Positions 27,615 through 37,459 of a stretch of DNA of 64,000 nt are shown here, one piece after another. Positions within the stretch are counted from its first letter, which is position 1; each line of letters opens with the position of its first letter. The position numbers and the translations under genes are program-made. This DNA comes from Leadbetterella lacustris (GTDB lineage: Bacteria > Bacteroidota > Bacteroidia > Cytophagales > Spirosomataceae). The notes under the pieces are model-generated. The model saw nothing but the letters and a program-made list of their open reading frames with translations, was not told the origin of the DNA and searched no databases. The stretch lies in NCBI GenBank assembly GCA_965234335.1, contig OZ248457.1, forward strand, positions 186,001 to 250,000, written 5' to 3'.

Positions 27615-29467
27615 TCAAAAATGGGCCAGTCGACCTTCAGCACAAATGACCGAGGCATAGCCAAATAATAAGGAGAAGTATAAAATCCTTCATAGCGTAG
27701 TCCTTGATTGGCGTGAATTAATTTGAAGGCCAATCTAACTTTATTTATCTGAAAAGAAATGTAAGGGTCTACAGTGGCAACACCCCAAACTTTGAAATCA
27801 TCCTGCAAGTAAAACTGATTCAGAAGCGGAGAATATGCATCTGCGGTGTATTTTGATTTGAAGAACACATCAGCTCCAAAGTATATTTTCAGCACTTTGG
27901 CGTAGGTAAAATTACTCTCCAAATGAGTATAATTTATCACAGTAGGTAGTTTGTATATGTCTTTGGCGTTTTGAATATTTACAATGAACTGATTTGTTGC
28001 CCTAAATTTGGCTTTATTGATTCCGACATTGAATATTAAATTGGTGATATTTATTATGGTTTCGGTTTGTATAGGGTTTAGATTTTGGTCTAGATAAACG
28101 TAATTGCCGAGTAAGGTATTTGCAATTTCGGGCCTAAAATTAAACGATTTAAATTTTAGGTTATAACCAGCGTTGATATGCGTAGTAGAAAGTCCTTTTA
28201 AGTTGTTTCTCCATCTTAAAACTCCATTGTCGAAATTATCATAAAACAATCCTACTGGAATTACAGATTGATAAAAAGTACCTTCTAATCCTTTGAAGGA
28301 TAGCTTAGCATTCAACAAAAAATTCTGGAGGCTTGCAGAAAATTCAGCGTCGGCATTCAGGAAATTCGAAGAATCTTTGAAATAATAGCCCATAGAACCT
28401 CCGAGGAAAGTTTCACTTTTTAGTTTCGTCGTAAATCTTTCAGAAAACCTATTGTCTAATCGGTAAAAACGCTGTCTAGCGTGCAGAAGATAGTTGAAGC
28501 CTTTATACCGTCCTTTAAAACCAACTTTATTTGAAAGAACGCCAAAAGTGAAATTTTGTATTAATGAGTCGCTGTCAATACTAATGTTATCTATGTTATA
28601 GCTGGCTTGTAAGGAATTCTGTGCAAAGGCTGGATCAACGAATGTGTGTTTTTGATGTTCATAGTCCAATACATGAAATACTTGAAAGCCATTTTTTAAA
28701 ACCATCTGCTGATAAGTATGTACATTGTTTAAGCGTTGGTTGTTGTAAACGCCCTCTGTAAATTGTGAGTCATAAAATCTTCTATAATTGCGTTTCAGAT
28801 TCTTGATATCTATCGAAAGACTATCTTTGACCAAAATACCGCCTTGTTCTATCTGCTTGTGATTAAAATGATAAAAAGTGGCCAAGAAAGCGTATTTCTT
28901 ATTTTTTGAGAAATAGTTAGTGGAAACGTCATAATTCCAATGATCCACCAGTTTTTGCTCAGCGTTTGTGGCATCTATCTGCTTGGAGGAGTTATATTTA
29001 GAAATATTCAGGGTGAAATTCAGCCTTGGGTTCACGTTTTGGCTATGGGTAAAGTCCAAGCGAGTATGCCCAAATGAGCCCTGCATATAAAAAAGATTGG
29101 TGTAGGGCGAGCGAGTATTAAAATATCTAAAATTGAAAGGATTTGGTGCATAAAGTTTAAAAACATTCAGCCCCAATTGGGTAGAAGGGTCTATTTGTTC
29201 TTCAAAAAGAAGTGATTTTGAAGCTGTTCCGATGTTTCCCAAATCTTGATAAAGCCAGTTCCGCTCGTTCACAATATCAGTTTTGTAAAACTTGTTAAGC
29301 AGCGTATCGGGACTATATTGAGTATCAAAATTCTTAAGAATATCTTTTTCTAGTCTATACTTCACAGTTTTTGGCCCATAAACTTGTTTCGTGGAATCGT
29401 CAAGGATTTGAGCCAAAGTATTGAGACTTATCAGGAAGAAGATAGCACCTAAAGTAAAAAAACGCAT
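27611..29467 (-). CDS. Putative outer-membrane porin (618 aa)
   Basis: Signal peptide MRFFTLGAIFFLISLNTLAQ, then a beta-rich chain with regular aromatic-ended strands (LDFTHSQNVNPRLNFTLNISKYNS; FVLKVDWPIFD at the C-terminus, ending in an aromatic-containing strand). This is the pattern of the Bacteroidota putative porin family (Porin_10 type). Size fits. A single-gene unit, converging with the DUF4286 gene. Substrate unknown. Confidence 0.8.
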   Translation of the reverse strand: MRFFTLGAIFFLISLNTLAQILDDSTKQVYGPKTVKYRLEKDILKNFDTQYSPDTLLNKFYKTDIVNERNWLYQDLGNIGTASKSLLFEEQIDPSTQLGLNVFKLYAPNPFNFRYFNTRSPYTNLFYMQGSFGHTRLDFTHSQNVNPRLNFTLNISKYNSSKQIDATNAEQKLVDHWNYDVSTNYFSKNKKYAFLATFYHFNHKQIEQGGILVKDSLSIDIKNLKRNYRRFYDSQFTEGVYNNQRLNNVHTYQQMVLKNGFQVFHVLDYEHQKHTFVDPAFAQNSLQASYNIDNISIDSDSLIQNFTFGVLSNKVGFKGRYKGFNYLLHARQRFYRLDNRFSERFTTKLKSETFLGGSMGYYFKDSSNFLNADAEFSASLQNFLLNAKLSFKGLEGTFYQSVIPVGLFYDNFDNGVLRWRNNLKGLSTTHINAGYNLKFKSFNFRPEIANTLLGNYVYLDQNLNPIQTETIINITNLIFNVGINKAKFRATNQFIVNIQNAKDIYKLPTVINYTHLESNFTYAKVLKIYFGADVFFKSKYTADAYSPLLNQFYLQDDFKVWGVATVDPYISFQINKVRLAFKLIHANQGLRYEGFYTSPYYLAMPRSFVLKVDWPIFD

Positions 29468-29525
29468 ATTAGATAAAATACTGATTCAAAATACAAATAA
29501 CGTCATTTTATACCAATTAGGTAAA

Positions 29526-30536
29526 TCAAAGAAGTTTCAAAATGAGTTTTTTAAAGAATTCTTCTTCGAAAAGCACAATTTTTTGTCTTGAAATAAAGAA
29601 CTTGAGCAATTCTGAACGGGAAAGTAAAGGTTCAATTTTTACGAAGTCTTTTTCTGAACAAACGAAATTTATATCTGGAAATTCCGACATAATATGCTGA
29701 ATATCTGTCTGCCTAAAGTGATGATGATCTTTAAATTCAAAATGTTTCACTATTTCAAAGTCTGTTTCGAGGCCTTTTCTAAAACCTTCATTATTGGCTA
29801 ATGCAGATATTAAAACAACTTTCGAACCATTTTTAAGTAATTTATTTTCAGAATTATTCGGTGTTTGAGATTTGAAATTTGCAAAAAAAACAGGAGTCTG
29901 CTCAGAGCAATAAGTTAGAATTTTTCTTGTTATCTTTTCTTTTTTACTATCTGAAATGGTTTCAGGACATTTTGTGACAATAACCAAATCCGCTCTAACT
30001 GCCCCACTCCGTGACTCCCTGAGCAATCCTGTAGGCAATACGTAATCTTCATAAAATGGCCGATTGTAGTCACTAAGCAGCAAGTTTAATTTAGGTTTTA
30101 TATATCGGTGCTGAAAAACGTCATCAAAAAGAATAATTTCCAAGTCATTTACGGCATCAGTGGCTTTTTTGTAACCTTCTACCCTATTTTCTGACACAAA
30201 GAAATTTATCCTAGGATTCATTTTTGAAAGCATAAACGGCTCATCGCCCACATTTTCAGGGCTAGATTTAGCGTCGATTGCAATAAACCCTTTTGTTTTT
30301 CTGCCGTATCCTCGGCTTATTACCCCTATTTTATGACTTGACAAAATAGACAGGAGATAATCAATTACTGGAGTTTTGCCCGTTCCACCCACCGTAAGAT
30401 TTCCAACACCAATAGTGGGCAAAGGCGGTTCGAAGCTCGGTAAAATCTTAAAATCAAACATAAGATTCCTCAAACTTGTAATACCTTTGTATAAAAGCGA
30501 AAACGGGAATAACAAATACTTTAAAAACTGTAACAT
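29526..30536 (-). CDS. lpxK: Tetraacyldisaccharide 4'-kinase, lipid A synthesis
   Basis: LpxK phosphorylates lipid A disaccharide at the 4' position on the inner membrane. Seen: N-terminal membrane segment (LQFLKYLLFPFSLLYKGI), then the kinase loop VGNLTVGGTGKTP, SRGYGRK, GDEP and LFDDVFQHR, all family hallmarks, and DHHHF near the end. Start at ATG 30536 gives the usual N-terminus; the frame is open to 30572. The start is two bases from that of menC on the other strand. Confidence 0.93.
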   Translation of the reverse strand: MLQFLKYLLFPFSLLYKGITSLRNLMFDFKILPSFEPPLPTIGVGNLTVGGTGKTPVIDYLLSILSSHKIGVISRGYGRKTKGFIAIDAKSSPENVGDEPFMLSKMNPRINFFVSENRVEGYKKATDAVNDLEIILFDDVFQHRYIKPKLNLLLSDYNRPFYEDYVLPTGLLRESRSGAVRADLVIVTKCPETISDSKKEKITRKILTYCSEQTPVFFANFKSQTPNNSENKLLKNGSKVVLISALANNEGFRKGLETDFEIVKHFEFKDHHHFRQTDIQHIMSEFPDINFVCSEKDFVKIEPLLSRSELLKFFISRQKIVLFEEEFFKKLILKLL

Positions 30537-30538
30537 AA

Positions 30539-31606
30539 ATGGCTTTGAAGGCTCAATATTACAAACATACATTAAATTTTAGATTTGATGCGGGTACTTC
30601 ACGCGGAGTTTTGAAAAATAAAGCTTCTTACTTTATCAAAATTTTCGATGAAAACACGCCAGAAATATTTGGATTGGGGGAGGCCGGCCCTTTAGAGGGT
30701 CTTAGCTTAGATTTTGGAGTTTTGGCAGAAAACAAAATTAAGGAAATCGTAAACAACATCAATTTAGGTGTTTATAGAAAATTTGGCGATTTAGATCTCG
30801 ATTTACTAAACTTCCCGAGTGTGAAATTTGCCATTGAAACTGCTATTTTGGATTTACAAAATGGTGGTAAAAGAATGATTTTCAAAAATGACTTTTTCGA
30901 AAAAACTGAACGTATTAATATTAATGGTTTGGTGTGGATGGGCAGCAAGGATTTTATGAAAAAACAGATCATCGAAAAACTTGAATCTGGATTTGACACC
31001 ATCAAACTTAAAATTGGTGCTATCGATTTTAATGAAGAAATGGAATTGCTTCGATTTATTAGAAAGCAGTTTGCAGCCTCAGAAATATCTTTGAGAGTTG
31101 ATGCCAATGGGGCTTTTTCCGTTACAGAAGCTTTGGGCAAACTACAAACACTTTCGCAATTTGAAATACACAGCATTGAGCAGCCGATAAAAGTCAACCA
31201 ATGGGAAGAAATGGCGAAATTGTGCGAAAAAACTCCCGTTCCTATAGCATTGGATGAAGAACTGATCGAAAATTTTGCATCAAAAGAAACCCTTCTCAGA
31301 ACCATTAAACCACAATACATCATTTTGAAACCAAGTTTAATGGGCGGAATATCTGGGTCTTCAGAATGGATTGAAACGGCGGAAAGGCTAGGAATTGACT
31401 GGTGGATGACTTCTGCTCTAGAATCAAACGTTGGCCTCAATGCCATTTGTCAGTTTGCTGCTACCTACCAAAACAAACTTCCCCAAGGTTTAGGGACTGG
31501 AAAATTATATGACAATAACTTCGATTCACCCCTAGAAATTCAATCTGGGCAGATTTTCTATAATCAATATTACGAGTGGAATTTAGACAATTTCAAAACC
31601 AATTAG
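30539..31606 (+). CDS. menC: o-Succinylbenzoate synthase-type enolase-superfamily enzyme
   Basis: The enzyme dehydrates SHCHC to o-succinylbenzoate in menaquinone synthesis. Seen: KLKIG (catalytic lysine pair), RVDANGAF, SIEQP, and ALDEEL as metal ligands, then ILKPSLMGG with the second lysine, in the proper order. Length 355 is normal. Other enolase-superfamily racemases are alternatives, but the GLGEAGPLEGLS front favours MenC. No other men genes lie nearby. The 3' end overlaps converging hemF by 14 bp. Confidence 0.85.
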   Translation: MALKAQYYKHTLNFRFDAGTSRGVLKNKASYFIKIFDENTPEIFGLGEAGPLEGLSLDFGVLAENKIKEIVNNINLGVYRKFGDLDLDLLNFPSVKFAIETAILDLQNGGKRMIFKNDFFEKTERININGLVWMGSKDFMKKQIIEKLESGFDTIKLKIGAIDFNEEMELLRFIRKQFAASEISLRVDANGAFSVTEALGKLQTLSQFEIHSIEQPIKVNQWEEMAKLCEKTPVPIALDEELIENFASKETLLRTIKPQYIILKPSLMGGISGSSEWIETAERLGIDWWMTSALESNVGLNAICQFAATYQNKLPQGLGTGKLYDNNFDSPLEIQSGQIFYNQYYEWNLDNFKTN

Positions 31607-32504
31607 TACCCTTTACCAACATTTTCTGCGTTTGTGCCTCTTTGGTGTCGGGTTTCACCTCAAAATTATAATCCCAGTCGGCATGCGGCGGCAGACTCAT
31701 CAAAATAGACTCGGTTCGACCATTTGTTTCTAGCCCGAATTTTGTACCCCTGTCCCATACCAAATTAAACTCGGCATATCTACCCCTGCGTATTAACTGC
31801 CATTTTTTCTCTTCAGATGTATAAGCCTTTGAATAGTTAGCATGCATCAACTCGGTGTAAATTGGAGCAAAAGACTCTCCTATTGATTTTGAAAAGGCAA
31901 ATATCTCTTCTTTCGAATGGGTTGTGTTGGTTTGTGGAATCTCGATATTGGGTTTTAAATAATCATAGAAAATTCCACCAACACCGCGTGTTTCGTTGCG
32001 ATGCTGAATGAAAAAATATTCATCGGCCCAACTTTTAAACGCTTCATAGTATTTAATATCGTGGCTATCACATGCTGATTTGAGTTTTTCATGAAAGCAT
32101 TTGGCTTCTTTCATATCAACATAATGTGGTGTAAGGTCTATACCACCACCAAACCAACACTGACCGTCAGAAAGCTCAAAATATCGCACATTCATGTGTA
32201 TAATAGGCACAAAAGGGTTTTCGGGGTGCATGACGATAGAAACTCCTGTAGCAAAAAAATCAAGATTCTCTTTTACTTTCAGCATGGTTTTTAAAGACGA
32301 AGAAATTTGGCCCTCAACCGCCGAAAAATTCACCCCACCTTTTTCTATTATTCTTCCTTTGTTCATGACTCTGGTACGACCGCTGCCACCAGCTGCATGA
32401 GTCCAATTGTCTTCTTTGAAGCGACCTTTATCGTCAGTTGTTTCAATACTTTTACAGATTTTGTCTTGTAAATTTTTAAAGTATTCGGATATTTCTTCTT
32501 TCAT
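31593..32504 (-). CDS. hemF: Oxygen-dependent coproporphyrinogen III oxidase
   Basis: HemF converts coproporphyrinogen III to protoporphyrinogen IX with O2 in heme synthesis. Seen: GGSGRTRVM, HMNVRYFEL, WFGGGIDLTPHYV, HRNETRGVGGIFYDYL and RRGRYAEFNLVWDRGTKFGL, all strong HemF motifs, ending DWDYNFE. Length 303 is typical. ATG at 32504. It shows the host can respire oxygen. Confidence 0.96.
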   Translation of the reverse strand: MKEEISEYFKNLQDKICKSIETTDDKGRFKEDNWTHAAGGSGRTRVMNKGRIIEKGGVNFSAVEGQISSSLKTMLKVKENLDFFATGVSIVMHPENPFVPIIHMNVRYFELSDGQCWFGGGIDLTPHYVDMKEAKCFHEKLKSACDSHDIKYYEAFKSWADEYFFIQHRNETRGVGGIFYDYLKPNIEIPQTNTTHSKEEIFAFSKSIGESFAPIYTELMHANYSKAYTSEEKKWQLIRRGRYAEFNLVWDRGTKFGLETNGRTESILMSLPPHADWDYNFEVKPDTKEAQTQKMLVKGTNWF

Positions 32505-32564
32505 AATTTATCTTTTGAGAAGGTAAAAATATAGGATTCAGTCTAAATTCCTATGGCTTTTAGT

Positions 32565-32572
32565 TAAATTTG
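32565..32572 (+). promoter_or_regulatory. Candidate -7 element TAAATTTG of hisC
   Basis: Matches TAnnTTTG 22 bases before the hisC ATG. No clear -33 TTTG at the right distance. It argues against starting hisC at the upstream TTG (32570), which lies within it. Confidence 0.45.
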
Positions 32573-32593
32573 CAGTTCAATTTTTTTAATTTC

Positions 32594-33640
32594 ATGGATT
32601 TCAATCAGTTAATACGACCTCATATTTTAAAATTACAACCTTACGCTTCTGCTAGAGATGAGTATTCGGGCAAGGAAGGTACTTTTTTAGATGCAAACGA
32701 AAACCCTTTCTCTTCGGTATCTGGAGAGAATTTCAATCGTTACCCCGATCCTTATCAGTGGGAAATAAAAAAGAAACTTTCGATTCTGAAAGGTGTAAGT
32801 CCAGAATCTATTTTTTTGGGTAATGGCTCGGATGAACCTATAGATTTGTTGATAAAAGCCATTTGTGAGCCTTTGCAAAACAATATCGTAATTATGCCGC
32901 CTACTTATGGAATGTATAAAGTATGTGCTGATATTCAACAAGTTTATGTTCAGCAAGCTCCACTGAATGATGATTTTGATATTGACTTGGATAATGTGTT
33001 TGATGCCGTCAACTCTGCCACTAAAATGATTTGGATTTGTTCTCCGAACAATCCGAGTGGTAATTTGGTCAACAGAGAGGCTATATATCAAATTCTCAAA
33101 GCATTTCCTGAGAAACTGGTGATTGTGGATGAAGCCTACATAGATTTTGCAGATTCCCCTTCGTTTATCGCAGAATTACCTAATTTTGAAAACCTTGTTG
33201 TTCTTCAAACTTTCTCAAAAGCATGGGGTATGGCTGGTCTCAGATTAGGCGTGGCCTATTGTAATCCGTTTATAATAAAGATATTAAATAAGATAAAATA
33301 TCCTTATAATCTGAATATACTTTCGCAGCAAAAATTGGCTGAGGCCTTGGATAATGTCATAGTGAAAAATGTATTTGTCGAGAAAATCAATCAATTAAGA
33401 GGCGAATTAGCCTCTGAATTGCTCAAGTTGTCTTCGGTGGTTAAAATATTCCCTTCGGATTCCAACATGCTTCTAGTAAAATTTAAAGAAGCCAAAAAAT
33501 TATTCGACTATCTATTAAGTCAAAAGGTTATTGTAAGAGATAGGTCGAATGTGGTGCTTTGTGAAGATTGTTTGAGATTATCTGTGGGAACAGAAGTCGA
33601 AAACGAAATATTATTAAAAGCTATCGAAAGTTTCGTGTGA
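32594..33640 (+). CDS. hisC: Histidinol-phosphate aminotransferase
   Basis: A PLP enzyme of histidine synthesis. Seen: LDANENPF at the start of the substrate loop, SIFLGNGSDEPIDLLIKA, CSPNNPSGN, VIVDEAYIDF and TFSKAWGMAGLRLG with the PLP lysine. The C-terminus ends in CLRLSVGTEVENE. Start ATG 32594 gives MDFNQLIRPHI. It stands alone, outside any his operon seen here, and is followed by a terminator. Confidence 0.94.
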   Translation: MDFNQLIRPHILKLQPYASARDEYSGKEGTFLDANENPFSSVSGENFNRYPDPYQWEIKKKLSILKGVSPESIFLGNGSDEPIDLLIKAICEPLQNNIVIMPPTYGMYKVCADIQQVYVQQAPLNDDFDIDLDNVFDAVNSATKMIWICSPNNPSGNLVNREAIYQILKAFPEKLVIVDEAYIDFADSPSFIAELPNFENLVVLQTFSKAWGMAGLRLGVAYCNPFIIKILNKIKYPYNLNILSQQKLAEALDNVIVKNVFVEKINQLRGELASELLKLSSVVKIFPSDSNMLLVKFKEAKKLFDYLLSQKVIVRDRSNVVLCEDCLRLSVGTEVENEILLKAIESFV

Positions 33641-33668
33641 TTTACACCAAGTCCTGTAAAAAAAAATA

Positions 33669-33697
33669 ACCTTGAAGGTCGCTCTTCAAGGTTTTTA
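33669..33697. terminator. Bidirectional terminator after hisC and the tRNA gene
   Basis: ACCTTGAAG (33669-33677) pairs with CTTCAAGGT (33684-33692). T-rich on the plus strand and A-rich before it, so it can serve hisC and the converging tRNA gene. Confidence 0.82.
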
Positions 33698-33701
33698 TTT
33701 G

Positions 33702-33775
33702 TGGAGAAGATGGGGCTCGAACCCACGACCTCTTGACTGCCAGTCAAGCACTCTAGCCAACTGAGCTACATCCCC
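33702..33775 (-). tRNA. tRNA-Ala (anticodon GGC)
   Basis: On the minus strand GGGGATG opens the acceptor stem and CTTCTCC closes it, with the G3-U70 pair that marks alanine tRNAs. D-arm GCTC...GAGT, anticodon arm CTTGA-CTGGCAG-TCAAG with anticodon GGC, and T-arm loop TTCGAGC are all present. 3' CCA is not encoded. The prophage is 10 kb away, so this is not its visible attachment site. Confidence 0.95.
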
Positions 33776-33820
33776 GTTTTGATTGCAAATATATACCCAA
33801 GGATTCAAACTACAAAACTT

Positions 33821-34560
33821 TTACCACCCCAGTACCATAAAATTAAATCCTGTAATGACGGGCTGTTTCCGGCTGTTGTATATGAGCACAGCAAGATATG
33901 GCTCCACCATAAAGTAGTCTAAAACATTGATTATTAGGCTTATGTAAGTAGTAAAAATAGGAGAAGTTTTAAACGAAATAGTGCTATTTCCAATTGATTC
34001 ATAAGGATAAGTTTGCCCTATTTTTTTTTGTTTCGACCAAACCAAACCACCATCTACGAAAAAAATTCAGGTCAGATGGTAAATATTGAAACGGAATCAA
34101 AGCCAATTTTTCAAGTCCTGTAAACGGAATGCGGGCATCTAAATTGGCCACCGCCATTTGTTCTCCCTAAAGGTTTTGTTGGGTAATATAGCCCTGTTGT
34201 TTAGAGAGTGTATTGCCCCAGAAGCCATGTATATACCATGGAAAACCTATACAAAGTGGGTTTATTTGATTCAAAAGTGTAATATTTTACGGGTTCAATC
34301 CGCCTCCGTACAGAAATCTCCCTGCCAATATTCGGATTGGGTTTTATAAAGGCTAGCTTAAAGACCTCTTTATGAAGTTTATACCAATATTCACTTTTTT
34401 TTATAAATTTCTGGGATTGGGTCGGTTCTTTTAAATAATTTTAGGGCTGAAAGTGGGTGCTTTCTTTAACTTTGAAGTTATTGGTCTTGTCACGAGATTT
34501 ATTCTAGCCAAAATACTGTGATTGGCCAAATGACTATAATCCTAAAAAACCGAAAAACAA
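33821..34560 (-). pseudogene. Decayed TolB-like/outer-membrane-barrel gene
   Basis: Read leftwards, pieces of one envelope gene appear in changing frames. Near 34530-34430 is a TolB-like N-terminal pattern (NKSRDKTNNFKVKESTHFQP). Near 34340-34200 is an internal piece. Near 34170-34060 is MAVANLDARIPFTGLEKLAL followed by DLNFF, then after a one-base frameshift DGGLVWSKQKK and a complete barrel end to the stop at 33821. Middle parts are missing and several stops interrupt it. Much of the central region has been lost. The similarity is judged by eye. Confidence 0.6.
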
Positions 34561-34617
34561 GCCTAAGGCAATGATTATAAGCCTACTGCACGAGAAGCTT
34601 TCAATTTTAACGTAAAA

Positions 34618-35079
34618 TCAAATCTGTGGCCTTGTAACCTTTACAAATTTAGACTTCCAATATTTAGAAAGCAAATTGTCTTCTCTTACACCGGTTGAAG
34701 TAGAGGCATGTAGAAAATATATTTCTTCTCGGTTTTCAATCCTTGAGATGATTCCAGTATGGTTTATACGACTGCTGTTAACCTTAAAGTACACCAAGTC
34801 ACCAATTTTTATCTCCTCTTTTTTTATTTCCTCAAAATGCTCTGATTGTTTGTAGGATACCCTAGGTATTTGCTCCCCGATTTCTTTAAATGCCGTAAAA
34901 ATTAGTCCTGAGCAGTCCATGCCTTCTTTTGTAGTTCCTCCAAATTTGTAGGGAGTACCTATATAATCCTGACATTTGTTGACCAATATCTTATTGAGGT
35001 GGTTACTTTTGCTGAAATTGGTTTTCCTACATGAGGAAAGAAAAGCAATTAACATTAATACAAAAAGTAGTTTTTTCAT
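34618..35079 (-). CDS. NlpC/P60 (C40) cell-wall peptidase lipoprotein (153 aa)
   Basis: A lipobox (AFLSSC) at 14-19 predicts a lipid anchor. The C40 fold follows: YIGTPYKFGG, GMDCSGL with catalytic Cys, then NHTGII with His and YFLHAS. Such enzymes cleave peptidoglycan stem peptides, often gamma-D-Glu-diaminopimelate. ATG at 35079. Downstream is the pseudogene. Single-gene unit. Confidence 0.9.
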   Translation of the reverse strand: MKKLLFVLMLIAFLSSCRKTNFSKSNHLNKILVNKCQDYIGTPYKFGGTTKEGMDCSGLIFTAFKEIGEQIPRVSYKQSEHFEEIKKEEIKIGDLVYFKVNSSRINHTGIISRIENREEIYFLHASTSTGVREDNLLSKYWKSKFVKVTRPQI

Positions 35080-35162
35080 ATGTTTATAATTTACCGCAAA
35101 GGCACAAAGACGCTGAGAAATAATCTTTTTTCTGTGTGTCCAAAATCTTAGTAGTCAACGTT

Positions 35163-36557
35163 TCATTTGACAAGGCGTTCAATTTGCTGAATTAAGGCAC
35201 GTCCCTCATCACCAGAAGGCTCTTCTACTTTATCAGAAATAATTGTGCCAGTTTTATCAATCAAGATATAATTGGGTAACTTATCCGTAAAATATGCTTT
35301 TTTAAGTTCTTGGTTTTCAAAACCATTCAGGTGTTTTCCCAAAGGTTTATTGTACTCCATAAAAGCTTTGAAGTCCTCTAAGTTTTCCATGTTTATAAAT
35401 ACCATGACCAAGTTTTTCTTTTCTTTAAAGTAGTTTTCGACTATTTTAAGATTTTGGAAATCTTCTACGCAAGGGCCACACCAAGACGCATAAAAGCCTA
35501 GAATCACGTTTTTGCCACGAAAATCCTTGAGCGAGATTAAATTCCCTTTTTCATCTGGTAAAATAAATGATTTCGCCTCTTTACCAATTTTCAGGTTTTC
35601 AAATTTGCTAAGTTTTTCCATCAAAAAATTTGTGTAAGTCGTATTTTTTGAAAATTCTTTGTATGAAGCCATCAATAGTTTTACTTCTTCACTGGCCCCC
35701 AAATTATCCAAATAATTCAAGATTTTATTGGCTAAAACCCTCTCCATCAATTGTTTTTCTATCAAATCTTTTTCCACAAAATAGTTTTTGATAGACTCGT
35801 ATTCCAACATAATGGACTTGCTGTACTTCTGGCCGATTTCATTATGGTTTTCCAATAATGCCTCAGCAAAATGACCAAATTCGTAAGATTTATTTTGGGT
35901 TTTGGCTTGAAAAGTCTTCAGCTGAAATCTTTGAAATTCAATCTCACTGAAGTTTTTATGAAAATTTAAAAAACCAAGTTCTAGAATACTGTATTTTCCG
36001 TATAAATCAGCTCTTTGAAGCGAATAAAAATCTTCGCTTACTTTACTCCTATAGTTCGCTAACAAGGCAATTTGTTCGTCGTAAAGATATTTCGTAAGGT
36101 CAAAAAAACCTTTTTTCGAAATTTTTTTTAGTTTTTCTAATTCATAATCCCAATCTTTCTCCAGCTCAAACTTTTTCTTTTGCTCTAAAAGATATACCCA
36201 TTTTTCAGAACCTTTTCCCTTAATTTTTAGACTGTTATCAAAATCCAGATAATCCGAGGTTAGAATTATATCGTCATCAGGTTCTATTTTCCAAAGAAAA
36301 AAGCCCTCATCGCCAATATTGATGTCACAGTATGAAATTTCATCCAAGGTTATTTCAGAATAAAAGCTGCCATTTTTATCAACTTTTAGTTCTAAATCAA
36401 GGGGGTTTTCTACCCAATTTCTGTAAATGGTTATAGAAATTTTGGTTTCGGGGAAGTTCTTAATGTTTCCAGAAAACTTAAAAAAAGATTGCCCAGAAAC
36501 CCCAATAAAAGCAAATATGGAGATAAAAGTAAAGTAAAATGTAGCGTATTTTTTCAT
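35163..36557 (-). CDS. TlpA-family thioredoxin-like exported protein (464 aa)
   Basis: Signal peptide KKYATFYFTFISIFAFIGVSGQ, then a DUF4369-like beta domain and a long helical middle. The last about 140 residues are a TlpA/ResA-like thioredoxin: GKEAKSFILPDEKGN, GFYASWCGPCVEDF with a WCGPC active site, and IDKTGTIISDKVEE. It likely acts on thiols in the periplasm. Start is one base after the Ppx/GppA gene stop, so the two are co-transcribed. Confidence 0.85.
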   Translation of the reverse strand: MKKYATFYFTFISIFAFIGVSGQSFFKFSGNIKNFPETKISITIYRNWVENPLDLELKVDKNGSFYSEITLDEISYCDINIGDEGFFLWKIEPDDDIILTSDYLDFDNSLKIKGKGSEKWVYLLEQKKKFELEKDWDYELEKLKKISKKGFFDLTKYLYDEQIALLANYRSKVSEDFYSLQRADLYGKYSILELGFLNFHKNFSEIEFQRFQLKTFQAKTQNKSYEFGHFAEALLENHNEIGQKYSKSIMLEYESIKNYFVEKDLIEKQLMERVLANKILNYLDNLGASEEVKLLMASYKEFSKNTTYTNFLMEKLSKFENLKIGKEAKSFILPDEKGNLISLKDFRGKNVILGFYASWCGPCVEDFQNLKIVENYFKEKKNLVMVFINMENLEDFKAFMEYNKPLGKHLNGFENQELKKAYFTDKLPNYILIDKTGTIISDKVEEPSGDEGRALIQQIERLVK

Positions 36558-36558
36558 T

Positions 36559-37434
36559 CTATAATTTTAGATTCTGGTAAACTTCCATCAGAATTCCATC
36601 TTTTAAGCCCAAATCTGGCACGAACATTTTGGTTGATTTAGCCCAATTCATTGCCGAGAAATAGATTTCTGATGCGTATTCTATCACATCCGCTCTATCA
36701 GGATTCATTTTCAGTTTATTTACTTTTTCTTCAATCGTAAACTGATTCAGGTATTTCAATGCTTCTTCCAATTTCTGAATATCTGCCAATCCATTCTTGT
36801 CCTTGTCTAAAAACTCAAACAATTTAGAAATATTGCCTCCAGTTCCGATAGCTATAATATCCGTTCGGTTGTGTACGTTTTCTTGGATCCAATGATGCAT
36901 TTTTTTCCAAACATCCTTGTTCACCTTCCCCTCCATTAGTCTTACGGAGCCTATTTTGAAAGACTGAGATGTTTCCTTTACTTTTCCATTATAAATATTA
37001 AGCTCTGTACTACCTCCGCCAACATCTATATGCAGATAAGTTTTATTGTTTTCCAGCTCATGTACAATCACATTATTGATCATTTCTGCCTCTTTTTCAC
37101 CAGAAATCAAATTGATGGTCATGCCCAGTTCGAGTTTAACTCTTTCGCAGATATTTAGGCCATTTTCTGCCTCTCTAAGAGCGGAAGTAGCACAGATTAG
37201 GTAGGCATCGACCTCATGCAATTCCATCAAAAGTTTATAAACTGTAAGTAGTTTTTTGATTCTAGCCTCGCTCTCATAATGTATTTTACCTGAAGAAAAA
37301 ACGTCGTGGCCAAGTCTAAGTGCAAATCTAACATATTCTATTTTTTTGAATGAAATTTTCCCCTCATCGTTCAAAACCGAGGAAATTTGCATTCGGGCTG
37401 CGTTGGAACCAATGTCTATAGCTGCTATCTTCAT
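36559..37434 (-). CDS. Ppx/GppA-type phosphatase (291 aa)
   Basis: Exopolyphosphatase/guanosine pentaphosphate phosphatase family, ASKHA fold. Seen: AIDIGSNAARM at 4-14, ATSALREAENG, ISGEKEAEMI, HIDVGGGSTEL and IGTGGNISKL, the five usual blocks. The 291-residue length is that of the single-domain form, so (p)ppGpp or polyP specificity cannot be decided. Promoter: TATTTTTG at 37460-37467 on the minus strand. Followed directly by the TlpA-like gene. Confidence 0.9.
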   Translation of the reverse strand: MKIAAIDIGSNAARMQISSVLNDEGKISFKKIEYVRFALRLGHDVFSSGKIHYESEARIKKLLTVYKLLMELHEVDAYLICATSALREAENGLNICERVKLELGMTINLISGEKEAEMINNVIVHELENNKTYLHIDVGGGSTELNIYNGKVKETSQSFKIGSVRLMEGKVNKDVWKKMHHWIQENVHNRTDIIAIGTGGNISKLFEFLDKDKNGLADIQKLEEALKYLNQFTIEEKVNKLKMNPDRADVIEYASEIYFSAMNWAKSTKMFVPDLGLKDGILMEVYQNLKL

Positions 37435-37459
37435 TTAAAACCTTTTTTTATTTCAATTG

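Noticed and set aside
31593..31606. Overlap of menC and hemF as a sign of a wrong frame
   Set aside because: Both proteins are complete with strong motifs; a short 3' overlap between converging genes is common here.
33702..33775. tRNA-Ala as prophage attachment site
   Set aside because: The phage genes end 10 kb away and normal chromosomal genes lie between.
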